Assembly: GCA_029266735.1 (NCBI GenBank) | Contig: JAQSWG010000015.1 | Span: forward strand, 1 to 64,000 | Length of the DNA stretch: 64,000 nt | DNA from: Ornithinibacter sp. | Lineage (GTDB): Bacteria; Actinomycetota; Actinomycetes; Actinomycetales; Dermatophilaceae | Direction: 5' to 3' | Shown: piece by piece, positions 8,301 to 18,951 of the stretch | Numbering within the stretch: position 1 is the first letter of the stretch | Layout: every line of letters begins with the position of its first letter | Program-made: the position numbers and the translations under genes | The notes under the pieces: model-generated | Told to the model about the DNA's origin: nothing | The model's database searches: none | What the model saw: the letters and a program-made list of their open reading frames with translations, nothing else

Positions 8301-10684
8301 TCAGCCCTCCGCGACGACCACCGGCACCTCGATGGACTGCGAGTGCGGCGTGCCCTCGAAGGTGAACGTGTCGTCCTTGCCCTCACCGGTCGCGTCGACG
8401 GTGACGATCTCGCCGGACTTCAGCTCGCCGAAGAGGATGCGCTCGGAGAGCACGTCCTCGATCTCCCGCTGGATCGTGCGCCGCAGTGGACGGGCTCCGA
8501 GCACCGGGTCGTACCCCTTGGTCGCCAGCAGGTTCTTGGCCGCGGGCGTGAGCAGGAGTCCCATGTCCTTGTCCTTGAGGCGCTTGTCGAGCTTGGCGAT
8601 CTCGAGGTCGACGATCTGGACGATCTCGGACTGGCTCAGCTGCGGGAAGACGATGGTGTCGTCCACCCGGTTGAGGAACTCGGGCCGGAAGTGCTGCTTG
8701 AGCTCGTCGATGACCTTGTTCTTCATCCGGTCGTAGTCCGAGCGCGTGTCCGGACCGGCCGAGAACCCGAGCGTGCCCTTGGAGATGTCCCGGGTGCCGA
8801 GGTTGGTCGTCATGATGATGACCGTGTTCTTGAAGTCGACCACCCGACCCTGGGAGTCGGTCAGCCGGCCGTCCTCGAGCACTTGGAGGAGAGTGTTGAA
8901 GATCTCCGGGTGGGCCTTCTCGACCTCGTCGAACAGCACGACCGAGAACGGCTTGCGCCGCACCTTCTCGGTGAGCTGGCCGCCCTCCTCGTAGCCCACG
9001 TAGCCGGGAGGTGAGCCGAAGAGCCGCGAGACCGTGTGCTTCTCGCTGTACTCCGACATGTCGAGCTGGATGAGGCTGTCCTCGTCGCCGAAGAGGAACT
9101 CCGCGAGCGTCTTGGCGAGCTCGGTCTTCCCGACACCGGTGGGGCCGGCGAAGATGAACGAGCCACCGGGGCGGCGCGGGTCCTTCAGCCCGGCACGGGT
9201 GCGCCGGATGGCCTGCGACAGCGCCTTGATGGCGTCGTCCATGCCGACGACCCGCTTGTGCAGCTCGTCCTCCATGTGGAGCAGGCGGCTCGACTCCTCC
9301 TCGGTCAGCTTGAAGACCCGTCGCGCAGTCGCGCGGCCTTCTCGAAGTCCTGGCCGTCGATGGCCGACTCCTTCTCCCGCACGACGGCGGCGATCCGCTC
9401 GTCGAACTCCCGCAGGTCCGGCGGTGCGGTCATCCGGCGGATGCGCAGTCGAGCGCCCGCCTCGTCGATGAGGTCGATCGCCTTGTCCGGCAGGAAGCGG
9501 TCGTTGACGTAGCGGTCGGCCATGTTGGCCGCCGCGACGAGCGCGCCGTCGGTGATGGAGACGCGGTGGTGCGCCTCGTAGCGGTCGCGCAGGCCCTTGA
9601 GGATCTCGATCGCGTGCGCCAGGGTCGGCTCGGCCACCTGGATCGGCTGGAAGCGGCGCTCCAGCGCGGCATCCTTCTCGATGTGCTTGCGGTACTCGTC
9701 GAGCGTCGTGGCACCGATGACCTGCAGCTCGCCGCGGGCCAGCATCGGCTTGAGGATGGAGGCGGCGTCGATCGCGCCCTCGGCGGCGCCGGCCCCGACG
9801 AGCGTGTGGATCTCGTCGATGAAGAGCACGATGTCACCGCGGGTGCGGATCTCCTTGAGCACCTTCTTCAGCCGCTCCTCGAAGTCACCGCGGTAGCGGC
9901 TGCCGGCCACGAGGGCGCCGAGGTCGAGGGTGTAGAGCTGCTTGTCCTTGAGGGTCTCGGGGACCTCGCCGCGCACGATGTCCTGGGCCAGGCCCTCGAC
10001 GACCGCGGTCTTGCCGACGCCGGGCTCGCCGATGAGCACCGGGTTGTTCTTGGTGCGGCGGGAGAGCACCTGCATGACGCGCTCGATCTCCTTCTCGCGC
10101 CCGATGACCGGGTCGAGCTTGCCCTCGCGCGCGGCCGTGGTGAGGTTGCGGCCGAACTGGTCGAGGACGAGGGAGCCCGCCGGGGCGCCCTCGGCCGGGC
10201 CACCCTGGCTCACGCTGGAGGACCCCGAGGAGCCCTCCTTGCCGCCCTGGTAGCCGGAGATGAGCTGGATGACCTGCTGACGGACCCGCGAGAGGTCGGC
10301 GCCGAGCTTGACGAGCACCTGGGCAGCGACGCCCTCGCCCTCCCGGATGAGCCCGAGCAGGATGTGCTCTGTCCCGATGTAGTTGTGGCCGAGCTGCAGC
10401 GCCTCGCGCAGGCTCAGCTCGAGGACCTTCTTGGCCCGCGGGGTGAACGGGATGTGACCGGTCGGCGCCTGCTGGCCCTGCCCGATGATCTCCTGCACCT
10501 GCTCGCGGACGGCCTCGAGGGAGATCCCGAGGCTCTCGAGGGCCTTGCTCGCGACGCCTTCGCCCTCGTGGATGAGGCCGAGGAGGATGTGCTCGGTCCC
10601 GATGTAGTTGTGGTTGAGACCGCGTGCCTCCTCCTGGGCGAGCACGACGACGCGGCGGGCGCGGTCTGTGAACCGTTCGAACAT
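8301..10684 (-). pseudogene. clpC: ATP-dependent Clp protease ATP-binding subunit ClpC, split into two ORFs (9305..10684 and 8301..9275) by a short out-of-frame deletion near 9315-9321
   Basis: N-part [37 protein letters not shown]... ends ...[14 protein letters not shown]-part resumes in another frame with [44 protein letters not shown]... Confidence 0.9.
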
Positions 10685-10740
10685 GGGCTTCTCCTGACGT
10701 CGAGTCCCCTCGATGCTAGTCGCGCCGCCTGAGAGGGGGG

Positions 10741-10762
10741 CCGCTCAGCTGTCGCTGAGCGG
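10741..10762 (-). terminator. Hairpin downstream of SulP gene
   Basis: CCGCTCAGC-TGTC-GCTGAGCGG, 9-bp perfect stem. Confidence 0.55.
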
Positions 10763-10881
10763 TCACCGCACGGGCGGCGCGTCCGACAGGGGGTCAACGC
10801 GGTGGTCGGGTCGCCGTGTTCCGCGTTCGCTGTCGGCATAGCGTCCGGAGGGCCCTCGGTCCCCCAGTCCGCCCAAGGGGG

Positions 10882-12633
10882 TCAGGTCACGGACGTCACC
10901 CCGGCCCCGGGTGGGGTCGACCGGTCGATGCGTCGCTGGGTCTCGACGGCCTGGTGGACGTCGTCGTGCACGTGGTCCTCGCCGAGGGCGGCGAGCACGT
11001 CGTCCCGCTCGAGCACCGCCAGCACGGCGGGCTTGACCCTGGCCAGGCGAACGCGGATGCCGTTGATCCGGGCCAGCTCGACCATCTCGCCGAGGCTGGC
11101 CGAGCCCTGGGAGTCGACGAACGGGATGTCGGCGCAGTCGAGCACGACAGCCGTCACCGGCGCCGGGCTGGCCATGACCAGTTCGCGGAGCCGGTCGTTG
11201 AGCGCGTCAGCGGTCGCGAAGAACAGCCCGCTCTCCAGCCGGAGGGCGATGATGCCGGCATACACCTCGTCGTCGGGGTGCGCCTCGAGCTCACGGAACA
11301 CGTGGGAACCCGGCATCCGGCCGAGCACCGGCATCTGGGGGCGGGTCGTCACGTACACCAGCCAGCCGACCGACAGCAGGGCACCGATGACGATGCCGGC
11401 AAGGACGCCGAACGTCAGCACGCCGACGACGGCGGCCACGGCGATCCAGAAGTCGCCTGGCTTGACGCGGCGCAGGCGGCGCATCTCCGGCACGTCCATC
11501 ATGCCCATGACGACGGCCTCGATGATGACGGCGGCCAGCACCGGCGTGGGCAGGCTCGCGAACAGCGGCGCCAGGGCCAGCAGGGTGAGGACGACCGCGC
11601 CGCCCGTGCTCAGCGACGCCACCGGGCTTCGCGCTCCGGCGTTGTCGTTGAGGGAGCTGGCGGAGAGGCTCGTCGACACCGGCATGCCCTGGATGAGGCC
11701 GGCGCCGACGTTGGCGACGCCCTGCGCAACCGTCTCCTGGCCGATGTCGACCCGGTAGCCGTGCTTGGTGGCGAAGTGCCGGGCGTCCCCGGCGGTCTGT
11801 GAGAACCCGACGAGCACGATGCCGGCCGAGGCCACGAGGACGGTGAGGACGTTGTCGAACACGAGGGTGAGGTCAGGGACGCCGGGTGTGGGGAGTCCGC
11901 GAGGCACGTCCCCGACGAGTGCGACCCCGTGGTCGCCAAGGTCGAGGACGGCCGAGGCGAGGATGGCGACCGCCACGACGATCAAGGTGTTCGGAAGCCG
12001 TGGCGCGAGCCACCGAAGCCCGAAGAGCCCGACCAGGGCGAGCCCGCCCACGAGCAGGGTCGTCCCGTGGAAGTCATCCAGCCCGCGCAGCCAGGAGCCC
12101 AGCTCGCGCCAGGCGTTGTCCCCGTCGCCGTCGGTGCCGGTGAGCTTCGGCAGCTCGCCGATGGTGACGTCGATGGCCGCCCCGAACAGGAATCCCGTGG
12201 TGACGGCGCGGGAGAGGAAGTCCGAGATCCAGCCGAGCCGGAACACCGCCATGAGCAGGAACATCACCCCGGCGACGAGGGCGATGCCCGCCACGAGCGC
12301 CGTCGCCTGTGCCTCCTCGGCGACGCCGACGGTGATCACCGCGCTCCCCGCCACCGCCGCCAGGGCGGAGCTCGGGCCGGTCGAGACCTGGCGAGAGGTG
12401 CCGAACAGCGCGTAGAGGATCGTTCCGGCCGCCGCGGCGTAGAGGCCGTTCTCGATCGGCACGTTGGCGATGCCCGCATAGCCCAGGGCCTTCGGCACCA
12501 CGAGTGCCGCGACCGTCAGCCCGGCGAGCACGTCGGTGCGCAGCCAGGCGCGGTCGTACCGCGGACCCCAGGAGAGGGCAGGGACGAGCCGTCTCACCCG
12601 TGCGCCAGCACCACCGTTCACGCGCCGCATCAT
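10882..12633 (-). CDS. SulP family anion transporter with C-terminal STAS domain
   Basis: VLAGLTVAALVVPKALGYAGIANVPIENGLYAAAAG...; STAS segment VVLDCADIPFVDSQGSASLGEMV. Confidence 0.92.
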   Translation of the reverse strand: MMRRVNGGAGARVRRLVPALSWGPRYDRAWLRTDVLAGLTVAALVVPKALGYAGIANVPIENGLYAAAAGTILYALFGTSRQVSTGPSSALAAVAGSAVITVGVAEEAQATALVAGIALVAGVMFLLMAVFRLGWISDFLSRAVTTGFLFGAAIDVTIGELPKLTGTDGDGDNAWRELGSWLRGLDDFHGTTLLVGGLALVGLFGLRWLAPRLPNTLIVVAVAILASAVLDLGDHGVALVGDVPRGLPTPGVPDLTLVFDNVLTVLVASAGIVLVGFSQTAGDARHFATKHGYRVDIGQETVAQGVANVGAGLIQGMPVSTSLSASSLNDNAGARSPVASLSTGGAVVLTLLALAPLFASLPTPVLAAVIIEAVVMGMMDVPEMRRLRRVKPGDFWIAVAAVVGVLTFGVLAGIVIGALLSVGWLVYVTTRPQMPVLGRMPGSHVFRELEAHPDDEVYAGIIALRLESGLFFATADALNDRLRELVMASPAPVTAVVLDCADIPFVDSQGSASLGEMVELARINGIRVRLARVKPAVLAVLERDDVLAALGEDHVHDDVHQAVETQRRIDRSTPPGAGVTSVT

Positions 12634-12818
12634 TCACCCCTCCTGCGGGTCGAGTCGCGGCGACGGTGGTGCAACGAGTGGCCGCTGCGTGGTTCGGTCG
12701 CCATGCGAGCACCCTGCCCCCCGCGCGGAGCGCGGCACGACACCCGCGAGGGGTGATCGGCGGGAGACCGATTGTGACTATGGGGCTCGGCGGGCGGGTG
12801 GGCAAGGAGCCGGTCGCC

Positions 12819-13646
12819 TCAGCGGCGCCGCTGGCAGCGGCCGCACCAGAAGAGGTTGCGACCCCCGACGAGGCGGGTCCGGACCTTGGAACCGCAGACG
12901 CGGCACGGCATACCTGGCCGCTTGTATACGTAGGACGAGCGCTCCGGGAGGTGCGGAACCTCACCCCGTCCGAGGGCCGCCTCGACCTCGAGCACCTCCT
13001 CCTCGATCGTCACGATCCGACCGGTGGCGACACCGAGGGGCAGGAGGCGGAGGAGGTCGGCCCAGACGGCCTCCCACGACCGGCGGCGCAGGAGACGGCC
13101 CTCGGTGAAGGGGTTCAGCCGGTGGCGGTAGAGGATCTCGCAGCGGTAGACGTTGCCGACGCCGGCGACCACGGCCTGGTCCATGAGCAGCTCCGCGACG
13201 GTGCGCGACGATCGGGAGATCCGGGCCCAGGCAACGGCCGGGTCGGCGTCGGGGCGCAGCGGGTCGGGCCCGAGGCGGGCCAGCACGGCGTCGACGTCCT
13301 CCGGCGAGGCGACCTGGCAGAGGTTGGGCCCCCGCAGGTCCGCGACGTGGGCGTCCGTGCGCAGCCTGACGCGCACCGCGCCCACGGCAGGGACCTCGGC
13401 GGTCCACTCGTGGCTGTCGACGGTGAACGACCCGATGAGCCCGAGGTGCACGTGCAGCCAGCGGTCGTCGGCGAACTCGACGAAGAGGTGCTTACCCCGT
13501 GAGGTGGCCCGGAGCAGCTCGCGTCCCGAGAGCAGCGCCGCTCCCTCGGTGAACTTGCCCTGCGGGCTCGACACCTCGGGCGACGTCCCGGCGAAGGCCT
13601 CGTGGAGGTCGCGGGCGAGCGCGAACAGCGTGTGGCCTTCGGGCAT
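12819..13646 (-). CDS. Fpg/Nei family DNA glycosylase (endonuclease VIII-like)
   Basis: Starts MPEGHTLFALARDL; zinc finger CRVCGSKVRTRLVGGRNLFWCGRCQ; MDQAVVAGVGNVYRCEILY. Confidence 0.93.
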   Translation of the reverse strand: MPEGHTLFALARDLHEAFAGTSPEVSSPQGKFTEGAALLSGRELLRATSRGKHLFVEFADDRWLHVHLGLIGSFTVDSHEWTAEVPAVGAVRVRLRTDAHVADLRGPNLCQVASPEDVDAVLARLGPDPLRPDADPAVAWARISRSSRTVAELLMDQAVVAGVGNVYRCEILYRHRLNPFTEGRLLRRRSWEAVWADLLRLLPLGVATGRIVTIEEEVLEVEAALGRGEVPHLPERSSYVYKRPGMPCRVCGSKVRTRLVGGRNLFWCGRCQRRR

Positions 13647-13667
13647 GCGCGTCAGCGTATGCCGGGT

Positions 13668-13833
13668 GGGGTGCCAGGGGCGCGAGGGGTCGCGCGTCCG
13701 GCACCCTCGCTGTGGGTCACCCCCTCACGTGGGGTGCCAGGGGCGCGAGGGGGCGCGCGTCCGGCACCCTAGCCGAGGGTCAGCCCCTCGCGTGGGGTGC
13801 CAGGGGCGCGAGGGGGCGCGCGTCCGGCACCCT
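13668..13833. repeat. Array 1: three copies of a ~40-nt palindromic-ended repeat with exact 63-bp period (copies 13668, 13731, 13794)
   Basis: GGGGTGCCAGGGGCGCGAGGGGGCGCGCGTCCGGCACCCT repeated; spacers also similar to each other. Confidence 0.95.
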
Positions 13834-13840
13834 CTGTGGG

Positions 13841-14029
13841 TCAGCGCTCCTGGGACGCGCGCAGGATCCGCAGGGCCTTGGGTCCGAAGCCGTGCAGCGC
13901 GAGGAGGTCGCGGTCGGACGCGGCGTCGACGGCATCCCACGTCGTGATGCCCGCCGCGGCGAGGGCCCGCCGGGCGGGGGCTCCGATGGCATCCACCTCG
14001 TGGGGTGGGAGTGCCCGCTCGCCGGCCAC
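13841..14029 (-). CDS. Small helix-hairpin-helix protein
   Basis: AAGITTWDAVDAASDRDLLALHGFGPKALRILRASQER resembles an HhH domain. Confidence 0.6.
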   Translation of the reverse strand: MAGERALPPHEVDAIGAPARRALAAAGITTWDAVDAASDRDLLALHGFGPKALRILRASQER

Positions 14030-14032
14030 GCG

Positions 14033-14956
14033 TCAGCTCGCCTTCTTCTCGGCCTTCTTCGTGGTGGCCTTCTTCGCCGCCGTCTTCTTGGCGGGAGCGG
14101 TCTTGGCGGCGGTCTTCTTCGCGGCGGCCCGCTTGCCCGAGCCGCGCGCGGCCGAGGACGGCTCCTCCGGTGCCTCGCCGCGCGAGGCCTTGGCCTTCTC
14201 GACCGAGCGTGCCAGGGCGGCCAGCAGGTCGACGACCTCCCCGGACTCCTCCGGCTCCGCCGCGGTCACCCGCACCTCGCCACCCTCGACCTTGGCCCGC
14301 ACGAGCTCCTTGACCGCGATGGCGTAGTCGTCCTCGTACTCGTCGGGCTCGTAGTCGCCGGCCAGCTGGTCGATGAGCATCTTCGCCATGTCCATCTCCT
14401 GCTTGGAGGCGTGCTGGTCGTCGTCCACCGTGGCGAAGTCGGCGGCCCGGATCTCATCGGGCCAGAGCATCGTCTGCATGACGAGGACTCCGTCGCGCAC
14501 GCGCAGGACCGCCATCGTCATCCGGGTCCGGATGGAGACGGTGCAGATGGCCATTCGCCTCTCCTTCTCCAGCGCGTCGCGGAGCAGGATGTAGGGCTTG
14601 GTGGCGGTCTTGTCGGGCTCGAGGTAGTAGGACTTGTCGAGCCACATGGGGTCGATCTGGTCGGCCGGGACGAACTTCGTCACCCCGATCTCCTTCGAGG
14701 TGCGCGACGGCAGGTCGGCGAAGTCCTCGTCGGTGAGGACGACCATGTCGCCGTCCTCGGTCTCGTAGCCCTTGGCGATGTCGTCGTACGACACCTCCTC
14801 GCCGTCGATCGAGCAGGTCCGCTTGTACTTGATCCTGCCGCCGTCCTCCCGGTGCACCTGCCGGAACTGAACGTCGTGGTTCTCGGTCGCGGAGTAGAGC
14901 CGCACCGGCACGTTGACGAGGCCGAAGGAGACCGCGCCCTTCCAGATCGCCCGCAT
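14033..14956 (-). CDS. ku: Non-homologous end joining protein Ku
   Basis: MRAIWKGAVSFGLVNVPVRLYSATENHDVQFRQVH...; lysine-rich PAKKTAAKKATTKKAEKK tail. Confidence 0.95.
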   Translation of the reverse strand: MRAIWKGAVSFGLVNVPVRLYSATENHDVQFRQVHREDGGRIKYKRTCSIDGEEVSYDDIAKGYETEDGDMVVLTDEDFADLPSRTSKEIGVTKFVPADQIDPMWLDKSYYLEPDKTATKPYILLRDALEKERRMAICTVSIRTRMTMAVLRVRDGVLVMQTMLWPDEIRAADFATVDDDQHASKQEMDMAKMLIDQLAGDYEPDEYEDDYAIAVKELVRAKVEGGEVRVTAAEPEESGEVVDLLAALARSVEKAKASRGEAPEEPSSAARGSGKRAAAKKTAAKTAPAKKTAAKKATTKKAEKKAS

Positions 14957-15192
14957 CGTGTGTTCCGCCCTTCCGGTATGCCGTCCGCCCGGTCACGCGC
15001 GGACGCAGACTCCCAGCGTAGAGCCGGTTTGCGGCGGCGGGGAGGGATGCCGGTGCCTGACTTGGGTCCACGGGTGCGCACGAGGGAGCGGTCCACCGCG
15101 GGCTCGACGGAGCCGTGCATCGCGCTGGACGGGTGCGGGGCGTCTGCCGTCGATGTCGGGCGCTCCGCCGGATGCCGGGAGAGGGGCGCCGG

Positions 15193-16940
15193 TCAGAAGG
15201 GCGGCGGGCCGTGGGCGACGCCCAGGACGCGGTGTCGCGCGCGGACGGCCCGCAGATCCGACGCGGTCGTGCAGCGCCGATGGGGCGGGCGGTGCTCGAG
15301 CAGCAGCTCGACGTGCGTTTCCAGGGCGCTCCATGGCGGTGCCGGGGCGGTGTCGACAGTCTCCGCCGCGTCGCGGCCGTCCGTCGTGTCGCCGGTGTGC
15401 AGGGCGCCGCTCCTCCCTGCCTCCGGCCCCAGCACCAGGGCGTCCAGGGCGTCGAGCGCAGAGGTGGTGCGCCTCCGGCCGCCCGGGTCGGTCCAGGTCG
15501 CCGTGCCGTCCCTGGCCAGCCGTACGCTCCACCCCGGGGACTGCTTCACGCGGTGGTGACGGCGGCAGAGGCACATGAGGTTCACCGCCTGGGTCGACCC
15601 GGCGGGCCAGCGACGCGCGTGGTCGAGGTCGCAGAACCGGGCCGCGACCGCGCAGCCCGGGAAGCGGCACCGGCCGTCACGTGCGCGGACCAGCGCCACG
15701 AGGGAGGCGCTGGGACGGTAGGAAGTGGTCGCCAGGTCGTTCGCTGCATCGAGCCGGGCCCCGCTGAGCGGGTCGCACGCCGCGACGGTCTGGTGCGGTC
15801 GCTCTCCGGCGCCACTCGTGCTCCGCAGCGAGGACGTGGCCAGGTGATCGCGGAGCCAGCCGCGAGGGACGAGGAGCGGCTCGGACGGCCTGGCCCCCTG
15901 CACCTCGACGAGGTCGTCGCCCCTCAGGGGGCGGCGTGGAGTCGAGGTTCTGCTCGGTGCGGACCCGCGCGGCGCGTCCACAGCCAGGCCATCGACCGTC
16001 GCCGACGGGACGGCCCGGAGGGCATCTCCTGCGTCGTCAACGACCGGCGCCGACACCGTCGAGGCCTCGGCGGGCGTCACGGTGGCCGGCACGGTGAGCA
16101 CAACGTCGACGTCGACGGTTGCGTTTCCGGTGACGAGGTCGGTGAGGCCCTTGCCGCGGGCCTGCTCGACCGACGAGCACATCCCGCTGCTGACCAGTTC
16201 ATGAGCCAGGCGGTCGACGGCGGCCCAGGCCACCGCAGCCTCCTCGCTGGGAAAGGTGCCGACCAGGCATCCACGCCCGGTTCCGCCACCCACCGGCGTA
16301 AACCCGTCGACGACCGAGCCCGATCGGCGCGCTGCCGGAGCAGGTCTGGCGAGATGCGAGCCAGCAGCCGACGAGTGCGTCGGCGCAAGGTCGGGGCGTC
16401 GGCGTCGAGGTGCGGGTCGAGAGCGGTCACGACCGCTTCGGTGACGGCCGCGGGAGCGCCCTCCAGCTCGTGCGCGACCACACCGGCGCGGTAGCCGTCG
16501 AGACGGCCAGCGGCCATCGCGGTGTGGAGCGCGTGCAGCCCGCTGTCCTCCGGCGGTGCTCCCTCGTCCGCCTCCACGGGCACTCGGCCCGCGGCGAGGC
16601 GCACGGCCTGCTCCATCCGGAGCTGCGCCTGTGCGTGCGATGCCCCGAGCACCGGGGCCGCGACGTCGGCCGCGTCGACGGTCACCCGCCCGGGGGCGTG
16701 GACCGCCTCACCGACGGTGCCGTCCTCACGCCACACACACTCCCGCCGAGCCGCCTCGGCCAGGGCGAGGTCCTGGACGGCCGTCACGGTGTTGATCAGC
16801 GACTGGCAGTCGGCGGCCACATCCAACCAGTCGCCTCGGGACCGGCCCGACGAGCCCTTCCCCAGGGAGGCGACGACGCCGTGTGCCGATGCCCGCACGG
16901 CATCCGCGAGCATGCCGCCACTCCTGCTCGTGGTCGTCAT
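15193..16940 (-). pseudogene. DUF222/HNH endonuclease domain protein, frameshifted near 16258
   Basis: N-part 16940 down to ~16258 ends ...GLRRWVAEPGVDAW; the continuation LGTFPSEEAAVAWAAVDRLAHELV...CRFPGCAVAARFCDLDHARRWPAGSTQAVNLMCLCRRHHRVKQ lies in another frame, consistent with 1 missing nt. Confidence 0.85.
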
Positions 16941-17135
16941 GGCTCCCCTCCCCTCGCTCCTGATTCTACTCGGTGAGGCGCAATCGAACAAGCGTTCTAC
17001 CCATCCAATCTCGCTGCAGTGCAAGCGATTCCCTTCCTCGCGGCAGCACCGTCCTCCCCATGGCGCGTCCCCCCAAGCGGCGTCACGTCGCAACAGTCCT
17101 GACACCGGCAGCAAGGCCACAGGCAGGATGTCCTC

Positions 17136-18077
17136 ATGCGCCCCATGCTCGCGACCGTCGCGGAGTCGGTGCCGACCGGACCCGCGTGGGTGCACGAGGT
17201 CAAGTGGGACGGCATGCGTGTGCTCGTCGACGTCCGCGAGGGCCGCGTCACCGTGTGGTCGCGCACCGAGCGGGACGTCACGGCGGCCTTCCCGGAGCTC
17301 GACGCCCTCGGGGAGAGCTACGACGACATGCTGCTCGACGGCGAGGTGGTCGCGCTGGACGCCGGACGCCCGAGCTTCCACGCCCTCGCCGAGCGGATGC
17401 ACGTCTCGGAGCGTCGCCGCGCCGAGCGCCTCGTCGCCACTCGGCCGGTCACCCTGATGATCTTCGACCTCCTCCGCCTCTTCGGCAACGACCTCACCTC
17501 CCAGTCCTGGTCGGCCCGGCGCGAGCTGCTGGAACGCCTCGACCTGGACGGGCGGCACTGGCAGGTGCCGCCGGTGTACGACGACGGCGAGCAGCTCCTC
17601 GCCGCGACGGCGGACCAGGGGCTCGAGGGGATCGTCTCCAAGCGCCGCTCTGCGCCGTACGCGGCGGGCCGCCGTTCCCCCGACTGGCGGAAGCGGCCGC
17701 ACCGCAACAGTCTCTCGGTGGTCGTGGGCGGCTGGCGACCCGAGGTCGGCACCACCGGTCGGATGGGTGCGGTGCTCGTGGGTCTCCCGGACGGCAGCGG
17801 GGGCTGGCGGTATGCCGGGCGGGTCGGCGCCGGGCTGGCGGGAACCGCGGGTGAGGCGCTCGCGATGCGGCTGCGGCCCCTGGCGCGGGACACCTCGCCG
17901 TTCGCCGACGAGGTGCCGTCCATCGACGCCCGCGGCACCGCCTGGGTCGAGCCCCGCGTCGTCGTCGAGGTGGCCTCGCTCGAGCTCACCGGACAGCACC
18001 GGCTGCGCCAGCCGGCATACCTCGGCGTGCGCAGCGACCTGACGCCGGACGACCTCGTGGAGGTGCACGATGCCTGA
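17136..18077 (+). CDS. ligD: ATP-dependent DNA ligase domain protein (LigD ligase module)
   Basis: HEVKWDGMR (KxDG adenylation motif), LLDGEVVALD, LEGIVSKRRSAPY. Confidence 0.88.
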   Translation: MRPMLATVAESVPTGPAWVHEVKWDGMRVLVDVREGRVTVWSRTERDVTAAFPELDALGESYDDMLLDGEVVALDAGRPSFHALAERMHVSERRRAERLVATRPVTLMIFDLLRLFGNDLTSQSWSARRELLERLDLDGRHWQVPPVYDDGEQLLAATADQGLEGIVSKRRSAPYAAGRRSPDWRKRPHRNSLSVVVGGWRPEVGTTGRMGAVLVGLPDGSGGWRYAGRVGAGLAGTAGEALAMRLRPLARDTSPFADEVPSIDARGTAWVEPRVVVEVASLELTGQHRLRQPAYLGVRSDLTPDDLVEVHDA

Positions 18078-18951
18078 CCCGGTTCCCCAGGTCGCCCGGG
18101 TGGAGGTGGCCGGGCGCAAGCTGCGACTCACGAGCCTGGACAAGGTCATGTACCCCTCCACCGAGACGACCAAGGGGGAGGTGCTCAACTACTACGCCCA
18201 GATCGCACCGGTCCTGCTGCCGCACATCGCGTCCCGGCCGGTCACCCGGGTGCGCTGGCCGCACGGTGTGCAGGAGCAGATGTTCTTCGAGAAGAACCTC
18301 CCGTCCGGCGCCCCGAGCTGGTTACCACGGGTGCCGGTCGACGACGTGACGTACCCACTCGTCACCGACCTGTCCGACCTCACCTACCTCGTCAACCTCA
18401 ACTCCCTGGAGATCCACGTCCCCCAGTGGACGGTCGACGACGGGGGCGAGCGGCAGAACCCCGACCGGCTCGTCATCGACCTCGACCCGGGAAAGCCGGC
18501 CGGCCTGCACGAGTGCTCCCGGGTGGCTCTCCTCGTCCGTGAACGGCTGGCCACTCTCGGGCTCGACCTCTTCCCCGTGACGTCGGGGAGCAAGGGCATG
18601 CAGCTCTACGCCTCTCTCGGCGGCGACCTCACCTCGGACCAGGTGCGCGACCTCGCCATGCAGCTGGCGCAGGAGATGACGAAGAAGCACCCGGACCTCG
18701 TCCTGTGGAAGATGACCAAGTCGCTGCGGCCGGGCAAGATCTTCCTCGACTGGAGCCAGAACGTCGCCGCCAAGACGACGATCAGCCCCTACTCGTTGCG
18801 CGGCCGGGAGCTCCCGTGCGTGGCGGCGCCCCGCTCGTGGGCCGAGGTCGAGCAGGGGGCCGAGGAGCCCGACGCGCTGCGCCAGCTGATGTTCGACGAG
18901 GTGCTCGAGCGCGTCGTGGCGGACGGCGACCTCATCGAGGACCTGCCCTGA
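18070..18951 (+). CDS. LigD polymerase/primase domain protein
   Basis: VRWPHGVQEQMFFEKNLPSGAPSWLPRVPV, LVIDLDPGKPAGL, VTSGSKGMQLYASL, LRPGKIFLDWSQN. Confidence 0.92.
   Translation: MPDPVPQVARVEVAGRKLRLTSLDKVMYPSTETTKGEVLNYYAQIAPVLLPHIASRPVTRVRWPHGVQEQMFFEKNLPSGAPSWLPRVPVDDVTYPLVTDLSDLTYLVNLNSLEIHVPQWTVDDGGERQNPDRLVIDLDPGKPAGLHECSRVALLVRERLATLGLDLFPVTSGSKGMQLYASLGGDLTSDQVRDLAMQLAQEMTKKHPDLVLWKMTKSLRPGKIFLDWSQNVAAKTTISPYSLRGRELPCVAAPRSWAEVEQGAEEPDALRQLMFDEVLERVVADGDLIEDLP

Noticed and set aside
9300-9340. Programmed frameshift in clpC
   Set aside because: No slippery sequence; about 43 conserved residues are missing, so this is a deletion rather than recoding.
10785-10860. ClgR-type operator upstream of clpC (CGCTGTCGGCATAGCG)
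   Set aside because: Spacing does not fit the CGCT-N4-GCG-type ClgR consensus I remember; too weak to call.
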